The notes under the pieces were generated by a model that saw only the letters and a program-made list of their open reading frames with translations, made no database searches and was not told where the DNA came from. Positions 17,959-26,666 of a DNA stretch of 64,000 nt are shown piece after piece. The stretch is from assembly GCF_032714475.1 (NCBI RefSeq), contig NZ_JAWDKD010000020.1:1-64000 (forward strand), written 5' to 3'. A program made the translations under genes and the position numbers. This DNA is from Methanolapillus africanus (GTDB lineage: Archaea; Halobacteriota; Methanosarcinia; Methanosarcinales; Methanosarcinaceae). Position 1 is the first letter of the stretch. Every line of letters starts with the position of its first letter.

Positions 17959-18094
17959 AGATGAAATGATGAATGTAATGAATCAAACAATAACAACAAA
18001 ACTAAAAAGAATTGGAATCGGAAATAATTTTTGATACAAAACAACAATGAGAAAAATGAAAAATTGTAAAAAAGAAACGGATTTTAAAACCAAG

Positions 18095-18167
18095 CGCCGC
18101 CTACAGGGCTCGAACCTGTGACATTCTGGTTAACAGCCAGACACTCTACCATCTGAGTTAAGGCGGC
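18095..18167 (-). tRNA. tRNA-Asn(GTT), copy 3
   Basis: Identical to the other two tRNA-Asn genes. On the minus strand it is the first gene of the cluster. Upstream (18168-18215) TTTAAATATG could be its TATA box. Confidence 0.96.
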
Positions 18168-18349
18168 ATTTGAAATTGCCTCAAGGAAGCGAATCTCTCT
18201 ATATTACAATCATATTTAAACGTTTTGAGAGGGAGGGAAGAAACCTAGAAATAGTTTTTAAACAATTCAATGCCTGTTTTAAAATATAAATCTTCAAATT
18301 GAAATATTGAAATAAAATTGAAAGAAATAAAAACACACTGAGGGATATG

Positions 18350-18589
18350 ATGGAAGAAATTGCCGGTTTTGTAAACGGAAATAAAATGAGAAAAAACGTT
18401 CTTGAAATTTTAAACTCGAAAGGCGCGATGGATTCCAAAAGAATCGCCAAGACGCTCCGGTGCATTCCGGCGACGATGGACAAAGTCATTTCAGAAATGG
18501 AAGAAAACGGACTCATTGCGAAAACGGATGACAAATACGATTTGACGCCGGAAGGCAAAGCGGTTATGAATTTTATTCATTCCGTCTGA
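18350..18589 (+). CDS. Small winged helix-turn-helix regulator
   Basis: A 79-residue single-domain protein: helix (KMRKNVLEILNSKG), HTH (MDSKRIAKTLRCIPATMDKVISEMEENGLI) and beta-wing (AKTDDKYDLTPEGKAVMNFI). Small archaeal wHTH proteins of this kind bind DNA as dimers and control neighbouring or unlinked genes; the target is unknown. GAGGG is close to the ATG at 18350; an ATG one codon upstream (18347) is also possible. It is followed by a long composite repeat and has no operon partner. Confidence 0.85.
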   Translation: MEEIAGFVNGNKMRKNVLEILNSKGAMDSKRIAKTLRCIPATMDKVISEMEENGLIAKTDDKYDLTPEGKAVMNFIHSV

Positions 18590-18646
18590 TCCTTTTTCCT
18601 TTCTTTTTTATTCTTTTCTTTTATTTTTTCTCTTTTTTGATTTTTT

Positions 18647-19478
18647 GGCGAGCGGCATGCGCGCGCGTTATGGCGACACTTTTTCTTTTTGCGTTTTTGG
18701 AAAGCCGATGGGCACTTTTTTGAAGATGTCATGCAAGCCCTCCCGAAAAATCAACCGAAAAATTCCGTCGCTTCGCTCGGAATTTTTCAAGGGCGGTGAG
18801 AGACTGTTTTTGTAAGTTCGCTGCGCGAACAGCTCCCTTCGGTCGCGGAAAAATAAGTCCACAAATTAAATGATGTCAAGCAAGCCCTCCCGAAAAATCT
18901 AACGCAAAAATTCCGTCGCTTCGCTCGGAATTTTTCAAGGGCGGTTGGAGGCGTTCCTGTAAGTTCGCTTCGCGAACGGCTCCCCTCAGTCGCGGAAAAA
19001 TAAGTCCACAAATTAAATGATGTCAAGCAAGCCCTCCCGAAAAATCAAACGCTTTGCGTTTGATTTTCTCGGAATCCGATGAAATGGAATTGGAAAACAG
19101 CAACGGTAGGTGCAATCAGAATCGTAAACAGCAGGTGCAGATTGGAACAAGAAGTAACTGTATTGTTGGAAACGGTCGGTGTAAACTGCAATCTAAAAAC
19201 AGTAAACTGTAGGTGCAATCTGAAATTTGAAAATAGTCAACTGTAGGTGCAATCTGAAATTTAAAAATAGTTAACTGTTGGTACAATTGGAATTTAAAAA
19301 CAGTCAACAGTAGGTGCAATCCGTGCTGTGAATTGGAATGTATCTGCAGATCGGATTCCGCAAAATACAGACGCCAAAGGCGTCTGATTTTGCGGGGCGG
19401 CTTGCTCGGATTTGAAGAAATATTTGCGGGTAGTTTTCTTAAATCGGATAATATTTGCGGGTCAAGTTTCTTGAAATT
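18647..19478 (+). repeat. Composite palindromic element, copy 5 (with tandem duplication)
   Basis: GC-rich motif 18647-18679; then a 147-bp unit, beginning GATGTC-A-GCAAGCCCTCCCG at 18725, 18872 and 19019, each of the first two carrying the double-hairpin module; left hairpin 19037-19072 (CAAACGC/GCGTTTG core); 34-bp tandem repeats 19100-19320 (GTAGGTGCAATCTGAAATTT); right hairpin 19358-19395 (CAGACGCC/GGCGTCTG); and degenerate right-end units with TTTGCGGG to about 19478. It fills the gap between a regulator gene and a nucleotidyltransferase gene. Confidence 0.85.
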
Positions 19479-19490
19479 GAAAATAATCAT

Positions 19491-20486
19491 TTATTTTTCA
19501 ATCAGCGTCAAAGAAACCATCCATTCGTCTTGAATTTCCCGTTTTGTTCCAATGACCAAACGCTTTTTTTTTCCGATGACTTCGACCAAACCGCGTGCCC
19601 GGATCTTTTCTCCAACATGTGCTTGTCCGGCATAAGTGTGCGTGTAACTGAAAATTTCTAAAATTTCCGGATGATCAATTTCGTAGATCGCCGGACTGTC
19701 AAAAGCAAAATCCGCATTTGTGACCACTGCTTCGATTTCAATCTTTTCGGTATCGATGCCGCGTTTTGGCGCCACTGTAATTTGTTCCGGCGACCGGGCA
19801 AAAAGTAAATCGAAGTAAACATTTTTGTCCGGCATGTGAATCATGCCGCGGTTGCCTTTTCGGATTTCATGGGCGAAAAATTCCTCAAACGACAGCGGCG
19901 ACTTTCGTTTCTCATAAACGGTCTGCCACATGGCGTCGTCGAGTTCCGTGATGGCCAAGTCGTTTGAGTTGAATCCTGATTTTTTCATTTGATTCAATGC
20001 TGTTCTTGCTTTTTCCCACTCGGTTCCGTAAACCAAAAAGTCGATGTCTGAATTTTCATTATCCAGTCCGGCCAAAACGGATCCGGAAATGCCCATCGCC
20101 GATACCGGAACAAAGTTTTCCATTCGGCGAATAATTTCAAGAGCCGCCGGATTTTGAATTTTTCCGGACAAAATGTCGCAAACAACGTCGTTCGGCTTTA
20201 ATACGTGTTCGATTTCTTCCCTCGGAACGACAATAACATCTTTCACCCAAGCCGGATTTTGCTTTTTGATGATGTCGAAAGATTCCTCAAATCCGGCTTT
20301 TCGGTAGCGCACATTTGTCCCGCGCAGAACGCGGTCGCCCGCCGGATCCGGAACGTAACGCAAAATGGAACGGATTCCCTCTTGGGGATGAAAATAATCG
20401 GGAACGGAAAAAATGAGTCCGCTTTTGGTGATGAAAAAATCACGCAAAACCGGATCTGAAAAATTTGAAGAATTCTTTGAAACCAT
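19491..20486 (-). CDS. Predicted nucleotidyltransferase (pol-beta superfamily)
   Basis: A 331-residue protein. Residues about 130-155 hold the nucleotidyltransferase signature GISGSVLAGLDNENSDIDFL (GS followed by D-x-D). The N-terminal part (RGTNVRYRKAGFEES) and the C-terminal small beta-barrel-like region (about 270-325, GEKIRARGLVEVIGKKKRLV) match an archaeal COG1665-type architecture as I recall it. Transfer of a nucleotide to an unknown acceptor is inferred from the motif. The 3' end lies about 12 bp from the composite repeat. Confidence 0.82.
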   Translation of the reverse strand: MVSKNSSNFSDPVLRDFFITKSGLIFSVPDYFHPQEGIRSILRYVPDPAGDRVLRGTNVRYRKAGFEESFDIIKKQNPAWVKDVIVVPREEIEHVLKPNDVVCDILSGKIQNPAALEIIRRMENFVPVSAMGISGSVLAGLDNENSDIDFLVYGTEWEKARTALNQMKKSGFNSNDLAITELDDAMWQTVYEKRKSPLSFEEFFAHEIRKGNRGMIHMPDKNVYFDLLFARSPEQITVAPKRGIDTEKIEIEAVVTNADFAFDSPAIYEIDHPEILEIFSYTHTYAGQAHVGEKIRARGLVEVIGKKKRLVIGTKREIQDEWMVSLTLIEK

Positions 20487-20557
20487 GATTCCGGTTAGGC
20501 GTTTAAGTTTTTAAAAGTATGGGAGCCGTCGGAAATGATTGGAAATGAAATTTCCAA

Positions 20558-20956
20558 TCATTTCCAGACCGGCTGCCATGTAACGCCGTATTTGTCGGTC
20601 ACCCAAGCGACTTTGCGCATCTCCAAAACCGGCTCCGGCCCCATCATAACACTGCCGCCGTCGGAGAATGTTTCAAATATAAGATCGAATTCGGCTTCCG
20701 TGGCGCAGTCGATGTAAAACGACGTCGCCCAGGAAAACGGCACAGCGTATTCTTGCTGCATATCCATCGCCATGAATTGTTGGCCGAAGATTTCAAAAGC
20801 GCCGTGGAGAACTTTTCCTTCGTCTCCGTGGCCGTCTTTGGGAACATGCGTGATGGAAATGATTTTTCCGGAAAAAGCGGAAACGTAAAAGTTCATGGCG
20901 TCTTCGGCATTACCTGCAAAGGTGAGGAAGGACGTGATTTTTGGATTTGAAGTCAT
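20558..20956 (-). CDS. VOC-family protein (PhnB/3-demethylubiquinone methyltransferase-like)
   Basis: A 132-residue protein with the beta-alpha-beta-beta-beta pattern of the glyoxalase/VOC superfamily: ITSFLTFAGNAEDAMNFYVS at the start, FEIFGQQFMAMD in the middle, and WVTDKYGVTWQP at the end, the last being typical of the PhnB-like group. Members include metal-dependent lyases and binding proteins; the substrate is not known. It is encoded just upstream of, and in the same direction as, the nucleotidyltransferase gene (71 bp gap). Confidence 0.88.
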   Translation of the reverse strand: MTSNPKITSFLTFAGNAEDAMNFYVSAFSGKIISITHVPKDGHGDEGKVLHGAFEIFGQQFMAMDMQQEYAVPFSWATSFYIDCATEAEFDLIFETFSDGGSVMMGPEPVLEMRKVAWVTDKYGVTWQPVWK

Positions 20957-21073
20957 GGAAAATTCTCCCGATACCTTTTAAAACAGATGAATTATATAAA
21001 AGTTCAGAGAGAATTCTTAAAATAATTTATTGATACAATTTACCCTCATTCACAAACAAATGGAAAAAGCAAA

Positions 21074-21268
21074 ATGGCACGTTTAAATTCAAACTTTTAT
21101 AAATTACTGGTTTTGTCATTATTAGTACTCTTCATCCTTGTTTTTATTTTGTCATACATAGATCAAGGCGCACACAGTTTATTCACGATCATCGTCGCTG
21201 CTGTTTTCTTTGTTCTGATCATCGGAACGCTGGCTGTGATTGGAATGAATCTGTTGAAGAAAAAATAA
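21074..21268 (+). CDS. Small two-helix membrane protein
   Basis: A 64-residue protein with two hydrophobic helices (about residues 11-28 and 36-59) and a terminal KKK. It is probably an integral membrane protein with both ends inside. I recognise no family. A strong terminator hairpin follows. The start ATG lies about 100 bp from the divergent VOC gene. Confidence 0.65.
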   Translation: MARLNSNFYKLLVLSLLVLFILVFILSYIDQGAHSLFTIIVAAVFFVLIIGTLAVIGMNLLKKK

Positions 21269-21283
21269 TCTTTAAATTTAAAA

Positions 21284-21317
21284 AATCGGATTCATATTGA
21301 ATCCGATTCTCTTTTTT
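21284..21317 (+). terminator. Terminator after the two-helix membrane protein gene
   Basis: AATCGGATTCA and TGAATCCGATT pair over 11 bp with a TAT loop (21284-21308), followed by CTCTTTTTT. Confidence 0.8.
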
Positions 21318-21353
21318 GTCTGTTTTTGATTCGTTTTCTGATTTCATTTCTTT

Positions 21354-21920
21354 TTAGACAGCTGTGCATGTGTATAAATTGATCAAAGAACTTGTTTGAA
21401 ACAAGTTATTGTTTTTAAAATCGGAATCGTCTGTGATATAATTGAACTTGCTATTCGGCTGACATCTTAAATGAACGGTAAAGAAATCCATCGGGTCGTA
21501 AAGGTGCCTCTCAAAATCGGAAACGAAAGATTCAACATCTTCTTTGGTGATAGAATCATCTTCAATGGAATAGGATTGAGTGATTTGATTAAGGATTTCA
21601 TCTAGTTTTTGTTTTAACTTATGCCTTTCGTATTTGTTTTGGCGGTATTGTTTGAATTTTGTTTTCGGATTTATTTGATGATATTGATCAAATTCAATTT
21701 TTTCAACAACATGCAAAACCTCTTGTAAATTCAGTGTTGAAACAAATATGGAATTTCCATTTTCTTGAAGATATTCCACAAACCGTGAATAAACAATCTT
21801 CTTGTTTGTTTTTTGATTTCTTTTTTTATCGTTCAAATGAATAAACAAAAGAACGTTGGCATCAATGAAGTATACTTCATTCGGATCAACGGTTAACGAT
21901 TCTGAAATCGGAATGATCAT
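21354..21920 (-). CDS. PIN-domain protein (predicted RNase)
   Basis: A 188-residue protein with PIN acidic residues in order: D in VYFIDANVLLFIHL, E in LNLQEVLHVVEK, D in LYDPMDFFTVHL and D in YITDDSDFKNN. PIN proteins are metal-dependent ribonucleases, commonly toxins. Its ATG at 21920 overlaps the stop of the upstream gene as TAATG, so the two are translationally coupled; a GTG at 21929 is an alternative start. A long Lys/Gln/Tyr-rich insertion lies between the second and third acidic sites. Codon use is AT-richer than neighbouring housekeeping genes. Confidence 0.8.
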   Translation of the reverse strand: MIIPISESLTVDPNEVYFIDANVLLFIHLNDKKRNQKTNKKIVYSRFVEYLQENGNSIFVSTLNLQEVLHVVEKIEFDQYHQINPKTKFKQYRQNKYERHKLKQKLDEILNQITQSYSIEDDSITKEDVESFVSDFERHLYDPMDFFTVHLRCQPNSKFNYITDDSDFKNNNLFQTSSLINLYTCTAV

Positions 21921-22444
21921 TAAATCCACCCCATTTCTTCAAAAACTTTTTCCCAAATTTGATCCCGTTCTTCCTGCTGTTTCGGCGTCAGGCTAATGTA
22001 TTCAACCGCACCTTCGTAAGCCATCCTGTAAGCACCCTTTCCGATCTCTGACAGATTTGTCACAAAAATCCGCGCGTCATATTCCTCAACCGGCATTTGC
22101 TCCAAACGGCCCGTAAACACCAGGTCAAAAAAACATGTTGTGAAATGACCGAGTTCGGAAAAATCAACAGTGACCTTGTCATATTTTTCCAAAGCCTGAT
22201 CAAGTTCCGCTTTTAAAATATCGGCGTCCTCTCCGCCAAAACATATTGAAATGAAATCCTTGGCTTTGATGGTGACGGATTCCATTCTTTTTTTGGCGGC
22301 AATGGTTCTAGATTTCTTTGAAATCGTTTCTTTTTGAATTTGATGCTTGTTTCCGGTTTTTACTGCCTTTGTTACCGTATTTGTCTTTGAATTTTTTGTT
22401 CTCTTTTCTTTCTTCACGGAATCCACTGATTTCATTTTTGCCAT
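21920..22444 (-). CDS. STAS-like DUF4325 protein with basic N-terminus
   Basis: A 174-residue protein. The first 65 residues are basic and low complexity (Lys/Thr/Ser) and look disordered; residues about 70-174 match the STAS-like DUF4325 domain (VTVDFSELGHFTTCFFDLVF, then NLSEIG). DUF4325 proteins are thought to act in signalling or regulation, often near ATPases or toxins. GGAGGA at good spacing fixes the ATG at 22444, excluding a longer open frame to 22597. The coupled PIN gene suggests that this is its regulator or antitoxin, which is inference. Confidence 0.78.
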   Translation of the reverse strand: MAKMKSVDSVKKEKRTKNSKTNTVTKAVKTGNKHQIQKETISKKSRTIAAKKRMESVTIKAKDFISICFGGEDADILKAELDQALEKYDKVTVDFSELGHFTTCFFDLVFTGRLEQMPVEEYDARIFVTNLSEIGKGAYRMAYEGAVEYISLTPKQQEERDQIWEKVFEEMGWI

Positions 22445-22722
22445 TTCATTTCCTCCATCAATTTGTGTAAAACGAAAAAATACGCTGTCGTATATAACCT
22501 TAATGAAATTTTCAAAAAGAGAAAATATAAATACAAAATCAATGAAAATCAAAAATTTAAAGTCACTCGATTCTTTTAATGTTATAATAAAATTCATTTT
22601 TATTCAAATTCAATATTATTCAATCTCATTCTATTGTTTATCGAAGTTTTTAATTATCTTTTTAAATCAGAAACACATTTCAGGAAACAAATTATTGGAA
22701 ATGACATCAAAAAGGATCAAAA

Positions 22723-24153
22723 ATGTCGGAAACTTATCAACAAATGGAGGCGCGCGCCAAACTTTGCGCGGCGGAAATTCAAAAACAAGGGCAAGTGCAT
22801 CTGGTGTCGCACATCGACGCCGACGGTATCACATCCGCCGGAATTATGGGAAAATGTTTTGAACGCGCCGGAATTGCGTACACGCACGAATTTGTCAAAA
22901 AACTGGACGAACGCGTGATGGTCCGGCTGCTTTCAGAAAACCATCCGCTTTTGGTTTTTACCGACCTCGGCAGTTCGCTGATTGATTTTATGGTGGACAA
23001 CAACATGAACGCCATCGTTGCCGACCACCACCACCCAAACGGCCGGGAAGAAAACGTTTCTCGGGATTCCGCCACGTTTCCGTACCACATCAACCCGCAC
23101 TTGTTTGGCGCCAACGGCGGCTTTGAAATCAGCGGATCAGGTGTGTCCTACATTCTGGCCTGCGCTCTGGGCGACAATGCCGATTTGGCGGACCTGGCGA
23201 TTGTGGGCGCGATTGGCGACATGCAAAACCGAAAACATGGTAAACTGGTCGGGCTCAACAAGGAAATTTTGGACCGCGGCGTCGCTGCCGGCGTTGTCAG
23301 TTACGGTCCCGATTTGGGGCTTTTCGGAAAACAAACGCGGCCGATTTACCGGATTTTACAATACTCGTCCGAACCGTATTTACCGGGACTCACCGGCGAC
23401 GAAGAAGCTTGCATCCGTTTTCTTCAAAACGCAGGCGTCGGCTACAATCAGCTCGACGGCGCCAAGTTGTGGATTGAACTTGATTTCGACGAGCGCAAAA
23501 AAATCATCACCGCTCTGATCAAATATTGCAGCGACCGGGGACTTTCATCTCAGCGCGCCGGCGAAATTGTCCGGGAATGTTACACGCTTCTGTCCGAAAA
23601 AGAAGGAACGGAAATGCGCGACGCCTCCGAATTTTCAACGCTTCTCAACGCAACCGGCCGTTACGACCGGGCGGAAACCGGCGTCGCCGTTTGTATGGGT
23701 GACCGGGGAGACGCTCTCGCCGACGCCGGAAACTTATTGATTGAGCACCGCAAAAATCTCGTGAACGGTCTCAACTTTGTCCGTGAAAACGGCATCTGTC
23801 AACTTGAAAATATTCAATATTTCTATTCCGGATCCGAAATCAAAGAAACAATCGTCGGCATCATTGCCGGCATGTCGTCGTCCATCGAAGGCGTCAGCCG
23901 GAATAAACCGATGATCGGTTTGGCCGATTCCGAAGACGGCATCAAGATTTCCTCCCGGGGAACGCAGGACCTGATTCGCCGGGGCATGAATTTGTCAAAG
24001 GCGATGTCGGAAGTCACGGAAATGGTCGGCGGCACCGGCGGCGGTCACGATATTGCAGCCGGCGGAACGATTCCGCCCGAAAAAGTCGACGAATTCATCG
24101 CGCGGCTGGATATTTATATCGGAAACCAACTGAGCGGAAGAAGCAACGGCTGA
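22723..24153 (+). CDS. DHH-family RecJ-like nuclease (archaeal)
   Basis: A 476-residue DHH/DHHA1 protein. Motif I is VSHIDADGITSAGI (residues about 27-40), motif II FTDLGSS, motif III ADHHHP, and the DHHA1 glycine-rich element is GGTGGGHDIAAGG near the C-terminus. Archaeal RecJ homologues are manganese-dependent single-strand exonucleases involved in replication and repair, some bound to GINS. Whether this is the GINS-associated form is not clear. AAGGAT precedes the ATG. It is divergent from the PIN/DUF4325 pair. Confidence 0.93.
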   Translation: MSETYQQMEARAKLCAAEIQKQGQVHLVSHIDADGITSAGIMGKCFERAGIAYTHEFVKKLDERVMVRLLSENHPLLVFTDLGSSLIDFMVDNNMNAIVADHHHPNGREENVSRDSATFPYHINPHLFGANGGFEISGSGVSYILACALGDNADLADLAIVGAIGDMQNRKHGKLVGLNKEILDRGVAAGVVSYGPDLGLFGKQTRPIYRILQYSSEPYLPGLTGDEEACIRFLQNAGVGYNQLDGAKLWIELDFDERKKIITALIKYCSDRGLSSQRAGEIVRECYTLLSEKEGTEMRDASEFSTLLNATGRYDRAETGVAVCMGDRGDALADAGNLLIEHRKNLVNGLNFVRENGICQLENIQYFYSGSEIKETIVGIIAGMSSSIEGVSRNKPMIGLADSEDGIKISSRGTQDLIRRGMNLSKAMSEVTEMVGGTGGGHDIAAGGTIPPEKVDEFIARLDIYIGNQLSGRSNG

Positions 24154-24264
24154 GATACATCGCGCCGAAAACAGATCAAAATCTGAAATAAATAAAAAAA
24201 CAAAGCGGAAAGAAGTCAAAAATAAAAAATAGAAACGAAAAAGAAATAAAAAAAGAAATGGAAT

Positions 24265-24504
24265 TTATTTTGCCAATTGGTAGGCGTCGTAAATATTCCA
24301 GATCCAGATTAAAAGGCCGAAAATGCTCAACAGAATCGGAACAATGACGGTCCAAACCAGAATGGCGCCAACGGTCCCGGCCAATATTCCGTAAATAATA
24401 ATTCCGATAAAAATCATTGCGCCACGAAGGAACTGTCCGTCATAGAATTGCCCGAGGCCGGGAATGAAAAATGAAAATATTGCTGCTAAAATTGGATTTG
24501 CCAT
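24265..24504 (-). CDS. Small TM2-like membrane protein
   Basis: A 79-residue protein with FIPGLGQFYDGQFLRGAMIF at the start, as in TM2-domain and related small membrane proteins, then a second and third hydrophobic segment and the end WNIYDAYQLAK. It probably spans the membrane two or three times. Function unknown. It lies between convergent recJ and divergent radB. Confidence 0.8.
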   Translation of the reverse strand: MANPILAAIFSFFIPGLGQFYDGQFLRGAMIFIGIIIYGILAGTVGAILVWTVIVPILLSIFGLLIWIWNIYDAYQLAK

Positions 24505-24753
24505 GACGAAAACAAATCGTTTGAACTATATAGGCTTTGCCGTATCCTAAAATTATTAAAATTTAATTATATATTAAGAAATTATTTCTATCGAGAACAG
24601 ATATAATTCGTCAGATCAAATTTAAATTCAACAACATAATATTGGACTAAAACCATTTATCAATTACCGGATATCAGTTCTCAAATTATAATTTCAATTA
24701 CAATTCATTTACAATTCAACTCCAATTTAAATTTCAACAACAATTATCATTTT
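24505..24753. other. AT-rich divergent promoter region upstream of radB
   Basis: No gene is visible. Near 24620-24750 the sequence is a run of ATTTCAATTACAATTCATTT-like imperfect repeats about 11-13 bp long. AAATTATATA-type boxes suitable as TATA elements occur on both sides. Confidence 0.4.
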
Positions 24754-24759
24754 GAGGTG
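24754..24759 (+). promoter_or_regulatory. Shine-Dalgarno site that places the radB start at ATA
   Basis: GAGGTG ends five bases before ATA (24765-24767), which is in frame with radB. No ATG, GTG or TTG lies between the upstream in-frame TGA and that codon. Confidence 0.65.
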
Positions 24760-24764
24760 TCAAC

Positions 24765-25472
24765 ATAGGCTCTTTTATTCCGACCGGCTGCCTGCCGATT
24801 GATCAGTTACTCGGCGGCGGCATCGAATGCGGTATTGTCACGCAAGTGTACGGGGAGCCCGGCTCAGGCAAAACCAATCTGTGCCTTCAAGCCGCGATTG
24901 AGTGTTCCAAATCCGGCAAAAAAGTGATTTATATCGATACGGAAGGGCTTTCTTTGGACCGTTTTTCTCAAATCGCCGGCGAGCGCTCCAAAGAAGTCGC
25001 GCAAAACATTCTCATTTACGAACCCATGAGCTTTGACGAACAGTACACCGCCATTTGTGAAGTTGAAAAGATTCTCGGGGAAAACGTCGGGCTGATTGTC
25101 GTCGATTCGGCGACGTCGTTTTACCGGTTTGAACTCGACGACGACAGTTCAAGCATTCAAAGCCGGCGCGAACTGTCCAATCAAATCGGGTTTTTGCAGG
25201 GGATGGCGCGAAAATCCGGCGTCGCCGTACTGATTACGAATCAAGTGTTCAGCGACGTCAACGCGGCTTCAGATTACCGTTCCGGCGGCAACGGAAACGG
25301 CAACGCGCCGGTCCGCCCGATCGGCGGCAAGGCGCTTGAACACATTTCCAAAACGATTATTCAATTGGAACGCGCGGGCGCCGGACTCCGGACGGCGAAA
25401 ATTGTCAAACACCGGTGCCGGCCCGAAGGCGAAAAATGCGAATTTACGATTACATCTGAAGGATTAAGGTAA
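24765..25472 (+). CDS. radB: DNA repair and recombination protein RadB (ATA start)
   Basis: RecA-superfamily RadA paralogue of Euryarchaeota that assists homologous recombination. From ATA the protein has 235 residues, normal for RadB, and starts GSFIPTGCLPIDQLLGGGIE, the expected family N-terminus. Walker A is GEPGSGKTN and Walker B LIVVDSATS; the L2-region ITNQVFSDVN and the C-terminal GKALEHISKTIIQLER and HRCRPEG follow. The first conventional start, GTG at 24846, would remove 27 conserved residues. Either ATA initiates translation or a single base differs from the true sequence. The mtnA gene starts 13 bp after the stop. Confidence 0.92.
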   Translation: MGSFIPTGCLPIDQLLGGGIECGIVTQVYGEPGSGKTNLCLQAAIECSKSGKKVIYIDTEGLSLDRFSQIAGERSKEVAQNILIYEPMSFDEQYTAICEVEKILGENVGLIVVDSATSFYRFELDDDSSSIQSRRELSNQIGFLQGMARKSGVAVLITNQVFSDVNAASDYRSGGNGNGNAPVRPIGGKALEHISKTIIQLERAGAGLRTAKIVKHRCRPEGEKCEFTITSEGLR

Positions 25473-25484
25473 AAAAGTGATTCT

Positions 25485-26555
25485 ATGAAACAAGATAAAA
25501 ATGCATCCGCCGGCTCGAAAATGAGCCGGACAATCGACTGGGACGATTCTGATTCTTCCATTTTAATGGTCGACCAAACGCTTCTTCCGGCCGAATACAA
25601 AATCATCAAATGCAAAACAATCGCGGACGTTTGCGAAGCGATTTTAAACTTAAGAATCCGGGGCGCGCCGGCGCTCGGCGTGTGCGGGGCGTATGCGGTT
25701 GCGCTTTCGGCGACGCTCAGCAGCGCCGGTACGGTGGAAGGTCTTCTCAAAGACATGAACGTTGCCGGAGAAACGATTAAAAAAACCCGGCCGACGGCGA
25801 TTAATTTATCATGGGGTGTCGACCGTGTTTTGGCTATTGCGGAAGAAGAAGGCTATGACCCGAAATTGGTGCGCGATATCGCCCTTCACGAAGCCAAAAA
25901 GATGGCGGACGAGGATGTTGAACTGAACAAAAAGATCGGAAAGCACGGCGCCAAGCTTCTCAAAGACGGTGACGTTGTTTTGACGCACTGCAACGCCGGC
26001 AAAATGGCATGCGTCGACTGGGGAACGGCGCTTGGCGTTATCCGGTCCGCCGTTGCCGACGGCAAAAAGATTTCAGTCGTTTCCTGCGAAACCCGGCCGC
26101 TCAACCAAGGCAGCCGCATCACCTGTTGGGAGCTGATGGAAGACAAAATTCCGGTTCACTTGATTACCGATTCCGCCGCCGGCTTTTTCATGGCCAACGG
26201 CTCGATTACGAAAGTGATTGTCGGCGCCGACCGGATTACCCAGGGCGCTGTTTTTAACAAAATCGGAACCTATTCCCTGTCCGTCCTCGCCAAAGAACAC
26301 AACATTCCGTTTTATGTGGCAGCACCGGTTTCCACGTTTGACGCCGCCGGTTTTGACGAAGCCGTTCCGATTGAAATGCGCTCCGAAGACGAAATCCGCT
26401 ACATCGGTAAAGCCAAAGAATTAAATGCGCCGCTTGGTGTTTCCATTAAAAATCCGGCGTTTGACATGACGCCGATGGAAAACGTATCGGCGTTGATTAC
26501 CGAAAAAGGCGTATTCTGCCCGCCGATTTTGATTGAAGAAATCATTATTGATTAA
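25485..26555 (+). CDS. mtnA: S-methyl-5-thioribose-1-phosphate isomerase (MtnA) / ribose-1,5-bisphosphate isomerase family
   Basis: eIF2B-alpha-like sugar phosphate isomerase of 356 residues. It shows the MtnA signatures RIRGAPALGVCGAYAVAL, THCNAGKMACVDWGTALGV, and GADRITQGAVFNKIGTY; the conserved Cys (in SVVSCETRP or THCNAG region) and Asp act in isomerisation. It would convert methylthioribose-1-P (or 5-deoxyribose-1-P) to the ribulose form in S-adenosylmethionine by-product salvage. The close relative ribose-1,5-bisphosphate isomerase of the AMP pathway cannot be wholly excluded. Position 13 bp after radB suggests co-transcription. Confidence 0.9.
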   Translation: MKQDKNASAGSKMSRTIDWDDSDSSILMVDQTLLPAEYKIIKCKTIADVCEAILNLRIRGAPALGVCGAYAVALSATLSSAGTVEGLLKDMNVAGETIKKTRPTAINLSWGVDRVLAIAEEEGYDPKLVRDIALHEAKKMADEDVELNKKIGKHGAKLLKDGDVVLTHCNAGKMACVDWGTALGVIRSAVADGKKISVVSCETRPLNQGSRITCWELMEDKIPVHLITDSAAGFFMANGSITKVIVGADRITQGAVFNKIGTYSLSVLAKEHNIPFYVAAPVSTFDAAGFDEAVPIEMRSEDEIRYIGKAKELNAPLGVSIKNPAFDMTPMENVSALITEKGVFCPPILIEEIIID

Positions 26556-26666
26556 AACACTCAAATTGACAAAAAACAGATTTAATAAAATAATAGATTT
26601 AATAAAAAAACGAAATTAATAAAATGTAAAATTAATAAAAAACAAAAGTGACGGAGTGCGTTGAAA

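Noticed and set aside
22445..22597. N-terminal extension of the DUF4325 protein to 22597
   Set aside because: The extension is Phe/Ile-rich translated AT-rich DNA, and a clear GGAGGA site supports the start at 22444.
24846..25472. radB starting at GTG 24846
   Set aside because: This start would delete 27 conserved N-terminal residues that are in frame upstream and preceded by a good ribosome site.
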